A stretch of 64,000 nucleotides of DNA, taken from NCBI RefSeq assembly GCF_010550605.1, contig NZ_JAAGNI010000261.1:62001-126000 (forward strand), in the 5' to 3' direction. The translations under genes and the position numbers were made by a program. The notes under the pieces are model-generated. The model was not told the origin of the DNA. It saw nothing but the letters and a program-made list of their open reading frames with translations, and did not search any database. The DNA comes from Streptomyces sp. SID9727. Its GTDB lineage: Bacteria > Actinomycetota > Actinomycetes > Streptomycetales > Streptomycetaceae. The first letter of the stretch is position 1, and the number at the start of each line of letters is the position of its first letter. Shown here one piece after another: positions 42,376-50,260 of the stretch.

Positions 42376-43614
42376 TTACCAGGTCACGGGCAGCCGGGTC
42401 AGCCCGTGCACCATCATGCCGCTGGTCATGCGCAGCTCTTCGACCTCCTCGGCGAGCTTGAGGCCGGGGAAACGGCGCAGCAGCGTCCCGATGACGATCT
42501 GCAGCTCGGCTCGGGCGAGTGCGGCACCGAGACAGTGGTGCGGTCCGTGCCCGAAAGCCAGATGCTGTCCAGCGGAAGGGCGGACCGGGTCGAAGTCGGA
42601 CGCCTGCCCTTCCGGGAACCGGTCGGAGTCCTGGTTGGCCGAGCAGATCGCCGCGATCACCGCGCTGCCCTTCGGGATCACGGTGCCGGCCAGCTCCACG
42701 TCCTCCAGCGTGACGCGCAGCGGGCCCCCGTCGCCGATCGGGTTGATCCGCAGCAGTTCCTCCACCGCATGCTCGATCATCTCGGGGCGCTCACGCAGTG
42801 CGGCGAGGTGCTCGGGATGACGCAGCAGGGTGAGAACACAGGTCCCGATCATGGAGACGGTCGTCTCATGGCCGGCGACGAGCAGGATGATGCACATGGT
42901 GATCAGCTCTTGCTCGGTGAGCTTGCCGTCCTCGTCGTGCGCGGCGACGAGCGCCCCGATGAGGTCGTCGGTGGGCTCCTCGCGCTTGCGGTCGATGAGC
43001 TCCTTGAGATACGCGATCATCGACGCGCGCTGAGCCGCGGACTCCTCCTCGGTGTGCGAGGTGAGTGACACGAACGCGTCCGACCAGGCGCGGAAGCGGT
43101 CCCGGTCCTCGAAGGGCACTCCGAGCAGTTCGCAGATGACCATGACCGGCAGGGGAAAGGCCAGCTCGGTGTTGAGGTCGACCGGCCCGGACAGCTTCTC
43201 CATGGAGTCGAGCAGACCATCGGTCAGCTCCTGGATGCGCGGGCGAAGTTGCTGCACCCGGCGGTTGGAGAACTCCCGGATCACCAGCTTGCGCAACTGG
43301 GTGTGCTCGGGCGGGTCCATGGTGAACAGTCCACCGGCCAGCGGCGGTGTCTTCGAGAGCTGGGGCGCACCCGGTGCCACGGTGGCCGCACGGCTGTACG
43401 CGCCGTCGGCGAGCACCGTGCGCACGTCGTCGTAGCGACTGACCACGTATCCCGTGTCGCCGCTGGGAAGTCGAACGTGCGCGACAGGGCACTGGTCTCG
43501 CAGCTCGGCGTAGACAGGAGGTATCTCGACCGCTGACGGTCGGTGGAACGGGTAGCTGAGGGTGGGGTCGTCGGCCGCGGAGGGCTCGGTGGCCGCCTGC
43601 TGTTCAGTGTCCAT
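42376..43614 (-). CDS. Cytochrome P450 (bacterial class I)
   Basis: A 412-residue soluble P450. The I-helix oxygen motif AGHETT, K-helix EELLR (ExxR) and heme loop FGHGPHHCLGAALAR with the cysteine ligand are all intact, so it is a catalytic enzyme and not a glycosyltransferase helper. It looks like the CYP105/107-type tailoring enzymes of Streptomyces. Ribosome site AGGAGG lies 8 bp before the ATG. It is transcribed leftwards, after the small membrane protein gene. No ferredoxin gene is adjacent. Likely hydroxylates or epoxidises the product. Confidence 0.93.
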   Translation of the reverse strand: MDTEQQAATEPSAADDPTLSYPFHRPSAVEIPPVYAELRDQCPVAHVRLPSGDTGYVVSRYDDVRTVLADGAYSRAATVAPGAPQLSKTPPLAGGLFTMDPPEHTQLRKLVIREFSNRRVQQLRPRIQELTDGLLDSMEKLSGPVDLNTELAFPLPVMVICELLGVPFEDRDRFRAWSDAFVSLTSHTEEESAAQRASMIAYLKELIDRKREEPTDDLIGALVAAHDEDGKLTEQELITMCIILLVAGHETTVSMIGTCVLTLLRHPEHLAALRERPEMIEHAVEELLRINPIGDGGPLRVTLEDVELAGTVIPKGSAVIAAICSANQDSDRFPEGQASDFDPVRPSAGQHLAFGHGPHHCLGAALARAELQIVIGTLLRRFPGLKLAEEVEELRMTSGMMVHGLTRLPVTW

Positions 43615-43703
43615 GGAGAAAGCCTCCTGAGATGAGCGTAGGTCGAGGTCGTACGGAGCTTCGGTCGCCGCGCCCGGGGGCGCGCACGCCGATCGGCCGG
43701 CGC

Positions 43704-44123
43704 TCAGCGCTGCCAGCCGTCGGCAGTGCGCAATCCGTAGCCGAGCGCCCGGTCAGCGGCGATGTGCAGCAGCCAACCGAGTGCCAAGGTGAACAGGCCC
43801 GTGTTGTCACTTGGCCCGTCGCCCGGCAGGAAGGGGACGATGATGAGCCCCAGAACCGGGAGGATCGGCCGGTGGACGAGGTTGTAGGCCGCCACCCTGC
43901 CGCGTTGGAGCTGCCCGGGTTCGTGCGGCCCCCCCGGCCCGACGATCAGCGTCAGGTCAGGAGCGAGGAAACCCACGATGCCCAGCGGAATCGTCGCGCC
44001 GGGGTGGTTGACCATCTCGAGCACGGTCCAGGCCAGCAGGAATAAGGCGAGCAGGGCCCAGGCTCCACGGACCGAGCCCGAGGTCGAACTCCGGGTGGCC
44101 TTGTGGTGCGTTGGGGAAGTCAT
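43704..44123 (-). CDS. Small DUF4260-type membrane protein
   Basis: A 139-residue protein with about four hydrophobic segments, an N-terminal hydrophilic tail, and a C-terminal HIAADRALGYGL that matches the DUF4260 family as I remember it. Function unknown. ATG 44123 has AAGGAGT upstream. It contains a TTA leucine codon (plus-strand 44043-44045), so its translation may need the bldA tRNA. It lies 89 bp before the P450 gene in the same direction and may share its transcript. Confidence 0.75.
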   Translation of the reverse strand: MTSPTHHKATRSSTSGSVRGAWALLALFLLAWTVLEMVNHPGATIPLGIVGFLAPDLTLIVGPGGPHEPGQLQRGRVAAYNLVHRPILPVLGLIIVPFLPGDGPSDNTGLFTLALGWLLHIAADRALGYGLRTADGWQR

Positions 44124-44755
44124 GCAGTCACTCCTTGCAGGGAGACGGCGGCCGAGATCCAGCTTGGGGCGGGGCACTAAACGGTGGGCAAAGCGACGAC
44201 TCCAGCGGTGCGGGATCCGGTCGTGCCTCAGCCGTGCGTCGCACCCTTCTCGTCGAATCGGCCGGGTCCGCATCGCGGGGGCGGACGACCTCCTACCGGT
44301 CGGATGTCCACCTCGATGAGGTCCCCGGCGTGCGGGAGGTGTTGGCTCACTGGTCAGGGCCGGTTGACAGGTAGTCAGGTCATTACGTTCGGTTGTTGCC
44401 CGGTAAGCGTAGTGCTGTTCGGTGAACCGGACGGGCCGAAGTGGCCAACCGCTGCGCGGCGCGCCGGGGCCGTGGCAGCCTCGACGTGAACGCGGCGCGG
44501 CGCCGCTGAAGCCCCCGTGGGAGAGCCGCGAACAGCAGCGGACGACTGTCAGGTGAAGGAAGCGACCGCCTTGCCCGTGAAGGAGAGCCACCGGAGAGCG
44601 AGCGGTACCGGTCGCCCCTCCGCGACGACCCCGCGCCGGACTCGGCCGCCTCCGATTTGGCTGTTTTTTAGCGGGAGACCCCACCCTTGCGGCACGCCTT
44701 CCGGGGCCGGCCCCGGGGGGTGTCCCGACATCGGACGAGCCCCAGGCGGAACGGT
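44124..44755. other. 632-bp divergent intergenic region
   Basis: No gene is supported on either strand; the open frames are short and lack codon bias. Divergent promoters for the DUF4260/P450 pair and the thioesterase are expected here. A TTGACA is at 44364-44369 without a convincing -10 partner. The sequence 44377-44410 is AT-richer. TTTTTTAG at 44664-44671 and GTTTAG on the minus strand (44177-44182) are variants of the recurring hexamer, each pointing at the nearer gene. Confidence 0.5.
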
Positions 44756-45547
44756 ATGACGCGTTACCTGTCCCAGACATCCCTGTCCGGACCGGACGAG
44801 GGGGCCGGGCTGCGGCTGCTCTGCTTCCCGTACGCGGGCGGCGGCGCGTCGGCGTACCGGAACTGGCAGCGCGGCCTCGACGCCCGGGGCGCGGGGGTGC
44901 GGGTGGTGCCCGTGCACCTGCCCGGCCGCGAGGGGCGGATGAACGAGCCCCGCTTCCGCGACATGCGGGACCTGGTCGCCGACCTGGACGAGCAGCTCGA
45001 CAGCGAGCTGGAGCACCCGCACGTGTTCTACGGTCACAGCATGGGCGCGCTGATCGCCCATGCGCTTGCTCGCCGCCGCCAGCAGCGCGGTGCCCCGCTC
45101 CCGCTCGCTCTGGTGCTGAGCTCCTACCGGGCCCCACACCTGCCCGCGCCATCGATCGCCGAGCCGGGCGCGAGCGATGAGGAACTGGCCGCTGAACTCG
45201 CCCGGTTGGGAGGCATTCCGAAGGCCATCCTGAAGCACCCCGACTTCCTTGCCGCGCTGATGCCCATCGCCCGTGACGACCTGCTGCTGTGCACCACCTC
45301 CGGCGGGACCGGCACCGAGCCCGTGCGGGTGCCGATGCACCTGTTCGTCGGTGTCCAGGACCAGCTGGTGTCCCTGCCGCAGCTGCTGGCCTGGAGGGAA
45401 CATGCCGGACACGGCTGCGAGGTGCGGACCATGCCCGGAGGGCACTTCTTCATTCGGGCCCACGAGCACTCCTTCCTGCGGGAACTCGCCGGCGTGACCA
45501 GCCGGTACGCCGACGAGGCGGCTCACGCCGATGCCCTGCCCTCCTGA
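44756..45547 (+). CDS. Type II thioesterase (second of three)
   Basis: A 263-residue editing thioesterase with PYAGGGASAY at the oxyanion loop, the nucleophile in YGHSMGALIAH, Asp in GVQDQLV and His in PGGHFF. Length and motifs fit the family closely. ATG 44756 has only a weak ribosome site (GGCGGA). It opens the tetronate gene set, 106 bp before FkbH, and probably clears stalled chains from the carriers of that set. Confidence 0.92.
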   Translation: MTRYLSQTSLSGPDEGAGLRLLCFPYAGGGASAYRNWQRGLDARGAGVRVVPVHLPGREGRMNEPRFRDMRDLVADLDEQLDSELEHPHVFYGHSMGALIAHALARRRQQRGAPLPLALVLSSYRAPHLPAPSIAEPGASDEELAAELARLGGIPKAILKHPDFLAALMPIARDDLLLCTTSGGTGTEPVRVPMHLFVGVQDQLVSLPQLLAWREHAGHGCEVRTMPGGHFFIRAHEHSFLRELAGVTSRYADEAAHADALPS

Positions 45548-45653
45548 GCACGGCACAGAGCCCGGCGCCGGGCCGGGCCGGGCACACGCAAGGAAGGCTT
45601 AAGTGGCGTCCCGCAGGCTTGGCGTGTCCGTCGGGCTCGGCGAAGGAGAGGCT

Positions 45654-47582
45654 GTGAGCGCGGTTGTGAACACCGTCACCGAAGAACGCACCGGGCCGCT
45701 GGACAGACTGCGCGCCCTGTACGACGAGGGGCGGTTGGCACAGGAGTTCCGGCAGGTGCCCGGGCTGTTGGCCGAACTGGCGACAGCGCCCGGAGCACCC
45801 GGGGGCGACCTGGTTCGGGCCGGCCAGCTGCTGTCCCGGCTGGACCCCGCACAGGTGCTGGACGCCTGCGAGGGGCTGGAGGCGGTCGCCGTGGCGGTGA
45901 CCGGGCACTCCACCCTGGGCGCCCTCGTCGCGCCGCTCACCGCCGAACTCGCCCGCCACGGCTTCGTACCGAAGGTGCACTCCGGCGACTACGACTCCTG
46001 GCTGCGCGAACTCCAGGACACCGGCAGCGATGTGTACGCCACGGGCACAGACCTCGCCCTGTGCGTTCTGGACGCCCAAGTGGTCTTCGACGAACTGCCG
46101 CACCCCTGGCGGGTGGAGGACCTGGAACAGGCCCTCTCGGCCAAGTCGCGCCTGCTGGAATCGCTGGCCGCCCGCTACGTCGAGTACGGCACCGGAACCC
46201 TGGTGCTCAACACCCTGCCGCTGCTCTCCACCCACACCCGTCAGCTGGTCGACGCCCGGTCCCGGGCCCGCATCGGGATCGCGTGGCGGGAGTTCAACGC
46301 CGGTCTGCTGGGCATCGCCGCCGCCCATGAGCGGGTGCGGGTGATCGACCTGGACCCACTGATCGCCTCGGGCGGCCCGGTGAACGAGCCCCGGTTGGCC
46401 GCATACGCCAAGGCCCACCTCGGCGAGGAACTGCTCGCGGCGTACGCCCGCGAGGTCGGTCACCTGGCCCGCGGCCTGCGCGGGCGAGCCAAGAAGGTAC
46501 TGGTGGTGGACCTCGACAACACCCTGTGGGACGGCATCCTGGGCGACGACGGACCCGAAGGCATCGTCGCGGCCACCACGTACCGGGGAGAGGCGTTCGG
46601 CCGGTTCCAGCGGGTGGTGGCGCAGCTCGGTTCCCAGGGCGTGCTGCTGGCCGTGGCCAGCAAGAACGACCGGGAACCAGTGCTCGAAGTGCTCCGCCAC
46701 CACCCCGACATGGTGCTCCGGGAGGGCGACTTCGTCCGGGTGAACGCCAACTGGCAGCCCAAGGACGGCAATCTGCTGGACATCGCCGGGAAGCTCAACC
46801 TGGGTGTCGACAGCTTCGTCTTCGCCGACGACTCCCCCTTCGAGTGCGGGCTGGTGGCGAGCAACCTGCCCCAGGTGGCGGTCGTACGGCTGGACGAGGA
46901 ACCGGCCCTGCACGTGGAGCGACTGCTCGCGGACGGCTGGTTCGACGTCGCCGAGCTGACCGCGGAGGACCGAACCCGCGCGGCCCAGTACGGGGCCGAG
47001 GCGGCGCGCCAGGACCTGCTGGAGAGCGTGGGCTCGATGGAGCACTATCTGGCCCAGCTCGACGTGCGCGTCGACCTCTCCCCGGTGCGGGACCACGAGG
47101 TGGCCAGGGCCGCCCAGATCACCCTGCGCACCAACCAGTTCAACCTCACCACCGAGCGGCTGCAGGCAGCCGACATCCGGTCCCGGCTGGACTCCGTCGC
47201 ACATCGGGTGCTCGCCGTGCGCACCACCGACCGCTTCGGCGACAACGGGCTGGTGGGCCTGGTGCTGATGCGGATCGCCGAGGACGGGTGGCACATCGAC
47301 AACGCGCTGCTCAGCTGCCGGGTCTTCGCCCGGGGCATCGAGCAGGCTGCTCTGGCGGCCGTGCTGGGACGTGCCCGCGAGGCCGGGGCGCCTGCCGTCC
47401 ACGCCCGCTACCGGCCCAGCGCCAAGAACCGCAAGGTGAGGGACCTCTATCCGTCGCTGGGCTTCACGACGACGGGTGAGAGCGAGTCCGGCGAGATGAC
47501 GTTCCGGCACGGCCTGGGCGTCCTGCCCGAGGTGCCGAGCCACGTTCACCTGGCCGCGGACTTCGCCATGGACGCGGACTGA
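45654..47582 (+). CDS. fkbH: FkbH-like glyceryl-ACP synthase
   Basis: Takes the three-carbon unit of 1,3-bisphosphoglycerate, dephosphorylates it and loads glycerate onto an ACP. The 642-residue protein has an N-terminal helical region, a SGNH-like middle part, and a HAD domain with VVDLDNTLWDG (Asp286 and Asp288 as nucleophile pair) and FADDSPFECG. A C-terminal GNAT-like domain has KNRKVRDLYPSLGF. GTG 45654 has AGGAG upstream; GTG 45603 would add a poorly conserved leader. FkbH supplies the glyceryl unit of tetronates and of methoxymalonyl extenders. The other genes here (KAS III-like, small ACP, E2-like acyltransferase) fit the tetronate case. Confidence 0.93.
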   Translation: MSAVVNTVTEERTGPLDRLRALYDEGRLAQEFRQVPGLLAELATAPGAPGGDLVRAGQLLSRLDPAQVLDACEGLEAVAVAVTGHSTLGALVAPLTAELARHGFVPKVHSGDYDSWLRELQDTGSDVYATGTDLALCVLDAQVVFDELPHPWRVEDLEQALSAKSRLLESLAARYVEYGTGTLVLNTLPLLSTHTRQLVDARSRARIGIAWREFNAGLLGIAAAHERVRVIDLDPLIASGGPVNEPRLAAYAKAHLGEELLAAYAREVGHLARGLRGRAKKVLVVDLDNTLWDGILGDDGPEGIVAATTYRGEAFGRFQRVVAQLGSQGVLLAVASKNDREPVLEVLRHHPDMVLREGDFVRVNANWQPKDGNLLDIAGKLNLGVDSFVFADDSPFECGLVASNLPQVAVVRLDEEPALHVERLLADGWFDVAELTAEDRTRAAQYGAEAARQDLLESVGSMEHYLAQLDVRVDLSPVRDHEVARAAQITLRTNQFNLTTERLQAADIRSRLDSVAHRVLAVRTTDRFGDNGLVGLVLMRIAEDGWHIDNALLSCRVFARGIEQAALAAVLGRAREAGAPAVHARYRPSAKNRKVRDLYPSLGFTTTGESESGEMTFRHGLGVLPEVPSHVHLAADFAMDAD

Positions 47583-47904
47583 AGGGGCGGCGGTGGCATC
47601 GGAAAGGCGAGGAAGACCACCGGTGCTCCGTGCGGCCCGGGGCCGGGTACGGGCACGGGCCGACCTCGGCCTGAGGGGCGGCGTGGTCACCGCGAGCCGC
47701 CCTGCCGCCCGCCCCACACCGGAGCGGGCCGCCGTATCGCTGGACGAGCCGCCTCCTACGCGGTGAATTCCAGGTACGTGGGGTCGGCCAACGACCGCGG
47801 GCGACGTCAGTGCACCCGGGGTCCACGCCGGCGGCTTCAACGACGGCTTTAGTGCCCGACCGAAGGATCAGTCCGGTTGTGTCGGCCGAACGAGGAGATT
47901 GATG
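47583..47904. other. 322-bp intergenic region before FAAL 2
   Basis: No gene. GGGCGGC (47676-47682) can pair with GCCGCCC (47696-47702) as a possible weak terminator of FkbH. Just upstream of FAAL 2, CGGCTT occurs twice 12 bp apart (47833 and 47845), the second copy running into CTTTAG at 47847-47852. Spaced heptamer-like repeats are typical of SARP binding sites, so this may be a regulator target. Confidence 0.4.
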
Positions 47905-49671
47905 ATGGCGGACTTCCGATCGTTTGCGGAGTTGGTGCTCGCGCGAGGGGAACAACGTGAGGACGCGGACGCCTACCTGTTCCTGGAGTACGGGGTAGGA
48001 GGGCCGGAAACGGAGCGGCTCTCCTACGCCGGCCTCGACCGCGCGGCGAAGGGACTCGCCGCGTGGCTGCAGGACCGGGGGATGAGCGGTCGCCGGGTCC
48101 TGCTGCTGTACCCGTCGGGGCTGGACTTCGTCAAGGCGTTCGTGGGGTGCCTGTACGCGGGCGTGGTGGCCGTGCCGGCGCCACTGCCCACCGAGCAGGG
48201 CCAGGGCTTCCACCGAGTGTCCGCAATCGTCCGGGACGCCCAGGTCGGTGCGGTGCTGACCGTCGGGAAGCACGCGCCGGACATGGACGCATGGCTGGCG
48301 CAGGAGGGCTTCTCCGATGTGCGCTGCCTCGCGACGGACGCCTTCACCGGCGACCCGGCCGCCTGGGTCGACCCGAAGCTGAACCCCGACGACCTGGCGT
48401 TCCTCCAGTACACCTCCGGGTCGACGAGCGAGCCCAAGGGGGTGATGGTCTCGCACCGGAACCTCCTGGCCAACGAGGCCGCCATCCAGCGCTCCACCGG
48501 CAGCGACGCGGACACGGTCCTCGGCGGCTGGCTGCCCTTCTTCCACGACATGGGCCTGATCGGGCACGTACTGCTGCCTCTCTGGCTGGGCTCCAGGGCC
48601 GTGCTGATGTCACCCACCTCCTTTCTCCGTCGGCCCGTGCGCTGGCTGGAACTGGTGAGCGAGCACCGGGTGACCCTCTCCGCCGCCCCCAACTTCGCCT
48701 ATGACATGTGTGTCCGGCGAGTGCCCGACACGCGTCTCGGAGGCATCGACCTGTCCAGCTGGCGGGTCGCCTGCAACGGCTCGGAGCCCGTCCGGGCCGA
48801 CACCCTGCGGGCGTTCGCCGAGCGGTTCGCACCGTACGGGTTCTCCGCCGACAGCGTCTTCCCTTGCTACGGCATGGCCGAGACCACGCTGCTGGTCTCC
48901 GGCAAGCGGCCCGGCCGGACGGCGGTGCTGCGCGAAGTGGACACCGCCGGGCTGGAAGCGGGCCGGCTGGAAGGGCCGTTCCTCCAGGCACCGACTCAGA
49001 CCCTGGCGTCGAGCGGCGTGGTGAGTGCAGAGGACTTCGAGGTACGCATCATCGACCCGAAGACCCGCGAGGAGCGCCCCGAGGGCGGGGTCGGCGAGAT
49101 CTGGGTGCGCGGCGCCAGTGTGTCCGCCGGCTACTGGAGGAGACCCGAGGTCAACGCCGAGACCTTCGGCGCCAGGATCGCCGGTGCGGAGGAACTCGGG
49201 CCCTGGCTGAGGACCGGCGACCTGGGGGCGATGGAGCACGGCGAGCTGTTCGTGACGGGCCGTCTGAAGGAAGTGGTCCTGATCAACGGGCGCAACATCT
49301 ACCCCTCCGACGTGGAGGGCGCGGTGCGCGCACTGGACCCGGCCTTCGGGCCCGGAGCCGTCTTCTCCGTCGACACCGACCAGGAACGACTGGTGGCGAT
49401 CCACGAGGTCCACCCGAACGCCCTCGCAGGCGAGAACCTCATCAGCGCCGCCTCCCGAGTGCAGGAGCTGATCAGCCGCGAGTTCGCCGTGCCCGCGGGC
49501 AACGTGCTGCTGGTACGCCCGGGCGTCGTCCGCAGGACGACCAGCGGCAAGATCCAGCGGACCCTGATGCGCAAGCTCTTCCTGGACGGCGCCATCACCC
49601 CACTGCACGCCGTACTCGATCCGGGAGTACGCGAGCTCATCGGATCCCCGGGCCTGGAACCGGTGAGCTGA
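47905..49671 (+). CDS. Fatty-acyl-AMP ligase (FAAL 2, stand-alone)
   Basis: Activates a free carboxylic acid as acyl-AMP and passes it to a carrier protein. The 588-residue protein has the adenylation motif YTSGSTSEPKG, the FAAL-type WLPFFHDMGL, FPCYGMAETT, and the C-terminal hinge and lysine region (TSGKIQRTLM). It is homologous to the FAAL domain of PKS 1. ATG 47905 has GAGGAG 7 bp upstream. The ACP gene downstream is the obvious acceptor, followed by a KS-AT-ACP protein, so it primes the second polyketide system. Its substrate may be a stand-alone acid or the acid released by the NRPS thioesterase. Confidence 0.93.
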   Translation: MADFRSFAELVLARGEQREDADAYLFLEYGVGGPETERLSYAGLDRAAKGLAAWLQDRGMSGRRVLLLYPSGLDFVKAFVGCLYAGVVAVPAPLPTEQGQGFHRVSAIVRDAQVGAVLTVGKHAPDMDAWLAQEGFSDVRCLATDAFTGDPAAWVDPKLNPDDLAFLQYTSGSTSEPKGVMVSHRNLLANEAAIQRSTGSDADTVLGGWLPFFHDMGLIGHVLLPLWLGSRAVLMSPTSFLRRPVRWLELVSEHRVTLSAAPNFAYDMCVRRVPDTRLGGIDLSSWRVACNGSEPVRADTLRAFAERFAPYGFSADSVFPCYGMAETTLLVSGKRPGRTAVLREVDTAGLEAGRLEGPFLQAPTQTLASSGVVSAEDFEVRIIDPKTREERPEGGVGEIWVRGASVSAGYWRRPEVNAETFGARIAGAEELGPWLRTGDLGAMEHGELFVTGRLKEVVLINGRNIYPSDVEGAVRALDPAFGPGAVFSVDTDQERLVAIHEVHPNALAGENLISAASRVQELISREFAVPAGNVLLVRPGVVRRTTSGKIQRTLMRKLFLDGAITPLHAVLDPGVRELIGSPGLEPVS

Positions 49672-49793
49672 CATGGCAAGTCCGCCCGTCAGCGGCAGCG
49701 CCTTCGCGCGCGCTCCAGGGCCCGCCGCCACCCGGGCCGGCACCCTCGCACGGACCCGAGATCAGTGCTCCGCCGCGATGTCGCGCGGAGCCC

Positions 49794-49921
49794 CGCCTTG
49801 CCCAGCGCATCGGACAGCACATGAGCGACCTGCCCGTCGGCCGCCCGGAGCAGAGCCACGGGAAGTGCTGCGGCACCTCCGCGAACACCGAGACGTGTAC
49901 GACACACCACTCGCCGGCTGA
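49794..49921 (+). pseudogene. Decayed C-terminus of an acyl-CoA dehydrogenase like ACAD 2
   Basis: Read from 49794 the frame gives RLAQRIG then DLPVG, matching RLARRLG and DLPGS near the end of the ACAD 2 protein. After a frameshift around 49845-49862 the next frame gives REVLRHLREHRD and VYDTPLAG followed by a stop, matching KEVLARFRGSR and LYDTPLAG with a two-residue gap. No ribosome site, start or flavin domain survives. It is the tail of a third acyl-CoA dehydrogenase gene, left between FAAL 2 and its ACP by duplication and deletion. Upstream to 49672 nothing convincing remains. Confidence 0.72.
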
Positions 49922-49963
49922 TCAGCCGGCGGCCAGACGCACCAACGCAGCGAGGAGTACGCC

Positions 49964-50260
49964 ATGACTGTCCCCACCGGCCGCCCTGACACCCTCCATG
50001 AGCACACCGTCGAGACGCTGAGCGAATGGATCGCCCACCGGATCTCCCTCTACCTGAAGCGACCGGCCGGAGAGATCGCGTCCACCGTGCCGCTGGCCGA
50101 ATACGGCCTGGACTCGGTCGCCGCCCTGAGCCTGTGCGGCGACATCGAGGAGGACTTCGACCTCGTCCTGGAGCCCACAGTGGCCTGGGACTACCCGACG
50201 ATCGACGCGCTCGCCAGATACCTGGTGGAGGAGCTGCGCGCCACCGTGGGAGAGGCGTGA
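49964..50260 (+). CDS. Acyl carrier protein, partner of FAAL 2
   Basis: A 98-residue carrier protein with the phosphopantetheine serine in YGLDSVAALSL near residue 49 and an acidic IEEDFDLVLEP stretch following it. AGGAG lies 8 bp upstream of ATG 49964. The stop overlaps the PKS 2 start by one base (TGATG). It resembles PKS-type carriers more than fatty-acid ACPs and probably carries the acyl group from FAAL 2 to the KS. Confidence 0.92.
   Translation: MTVPTGRPDTLHEHTVETLSEWIAHRISLYLKRPAGEIASTVPLAEYGLDSVAALSLCGDIEEDFDLVLEPTVAWDYPTIDALARYLVEELRATVGEA

Noticed and set aside
42376-43614. P450 as a DesVIII-like glycosyltransferase activator
   Set aside because: The heme cysteine, ExxR and oxygen motif are all intact, while activator P450 homologues lack the heme ligand; it is also far from the glycosyltransferase gene.
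45654-47582. FkbH as part of a methoxymalonyl-ACP extender pathway
   Set aside because: The FkbG (methyltransferase), FkbI and FkbK (dehydrogenase) partners are missing, while KAS III-like, E2-like acyltransferase and hydrolase genes specific to tetronates are present.
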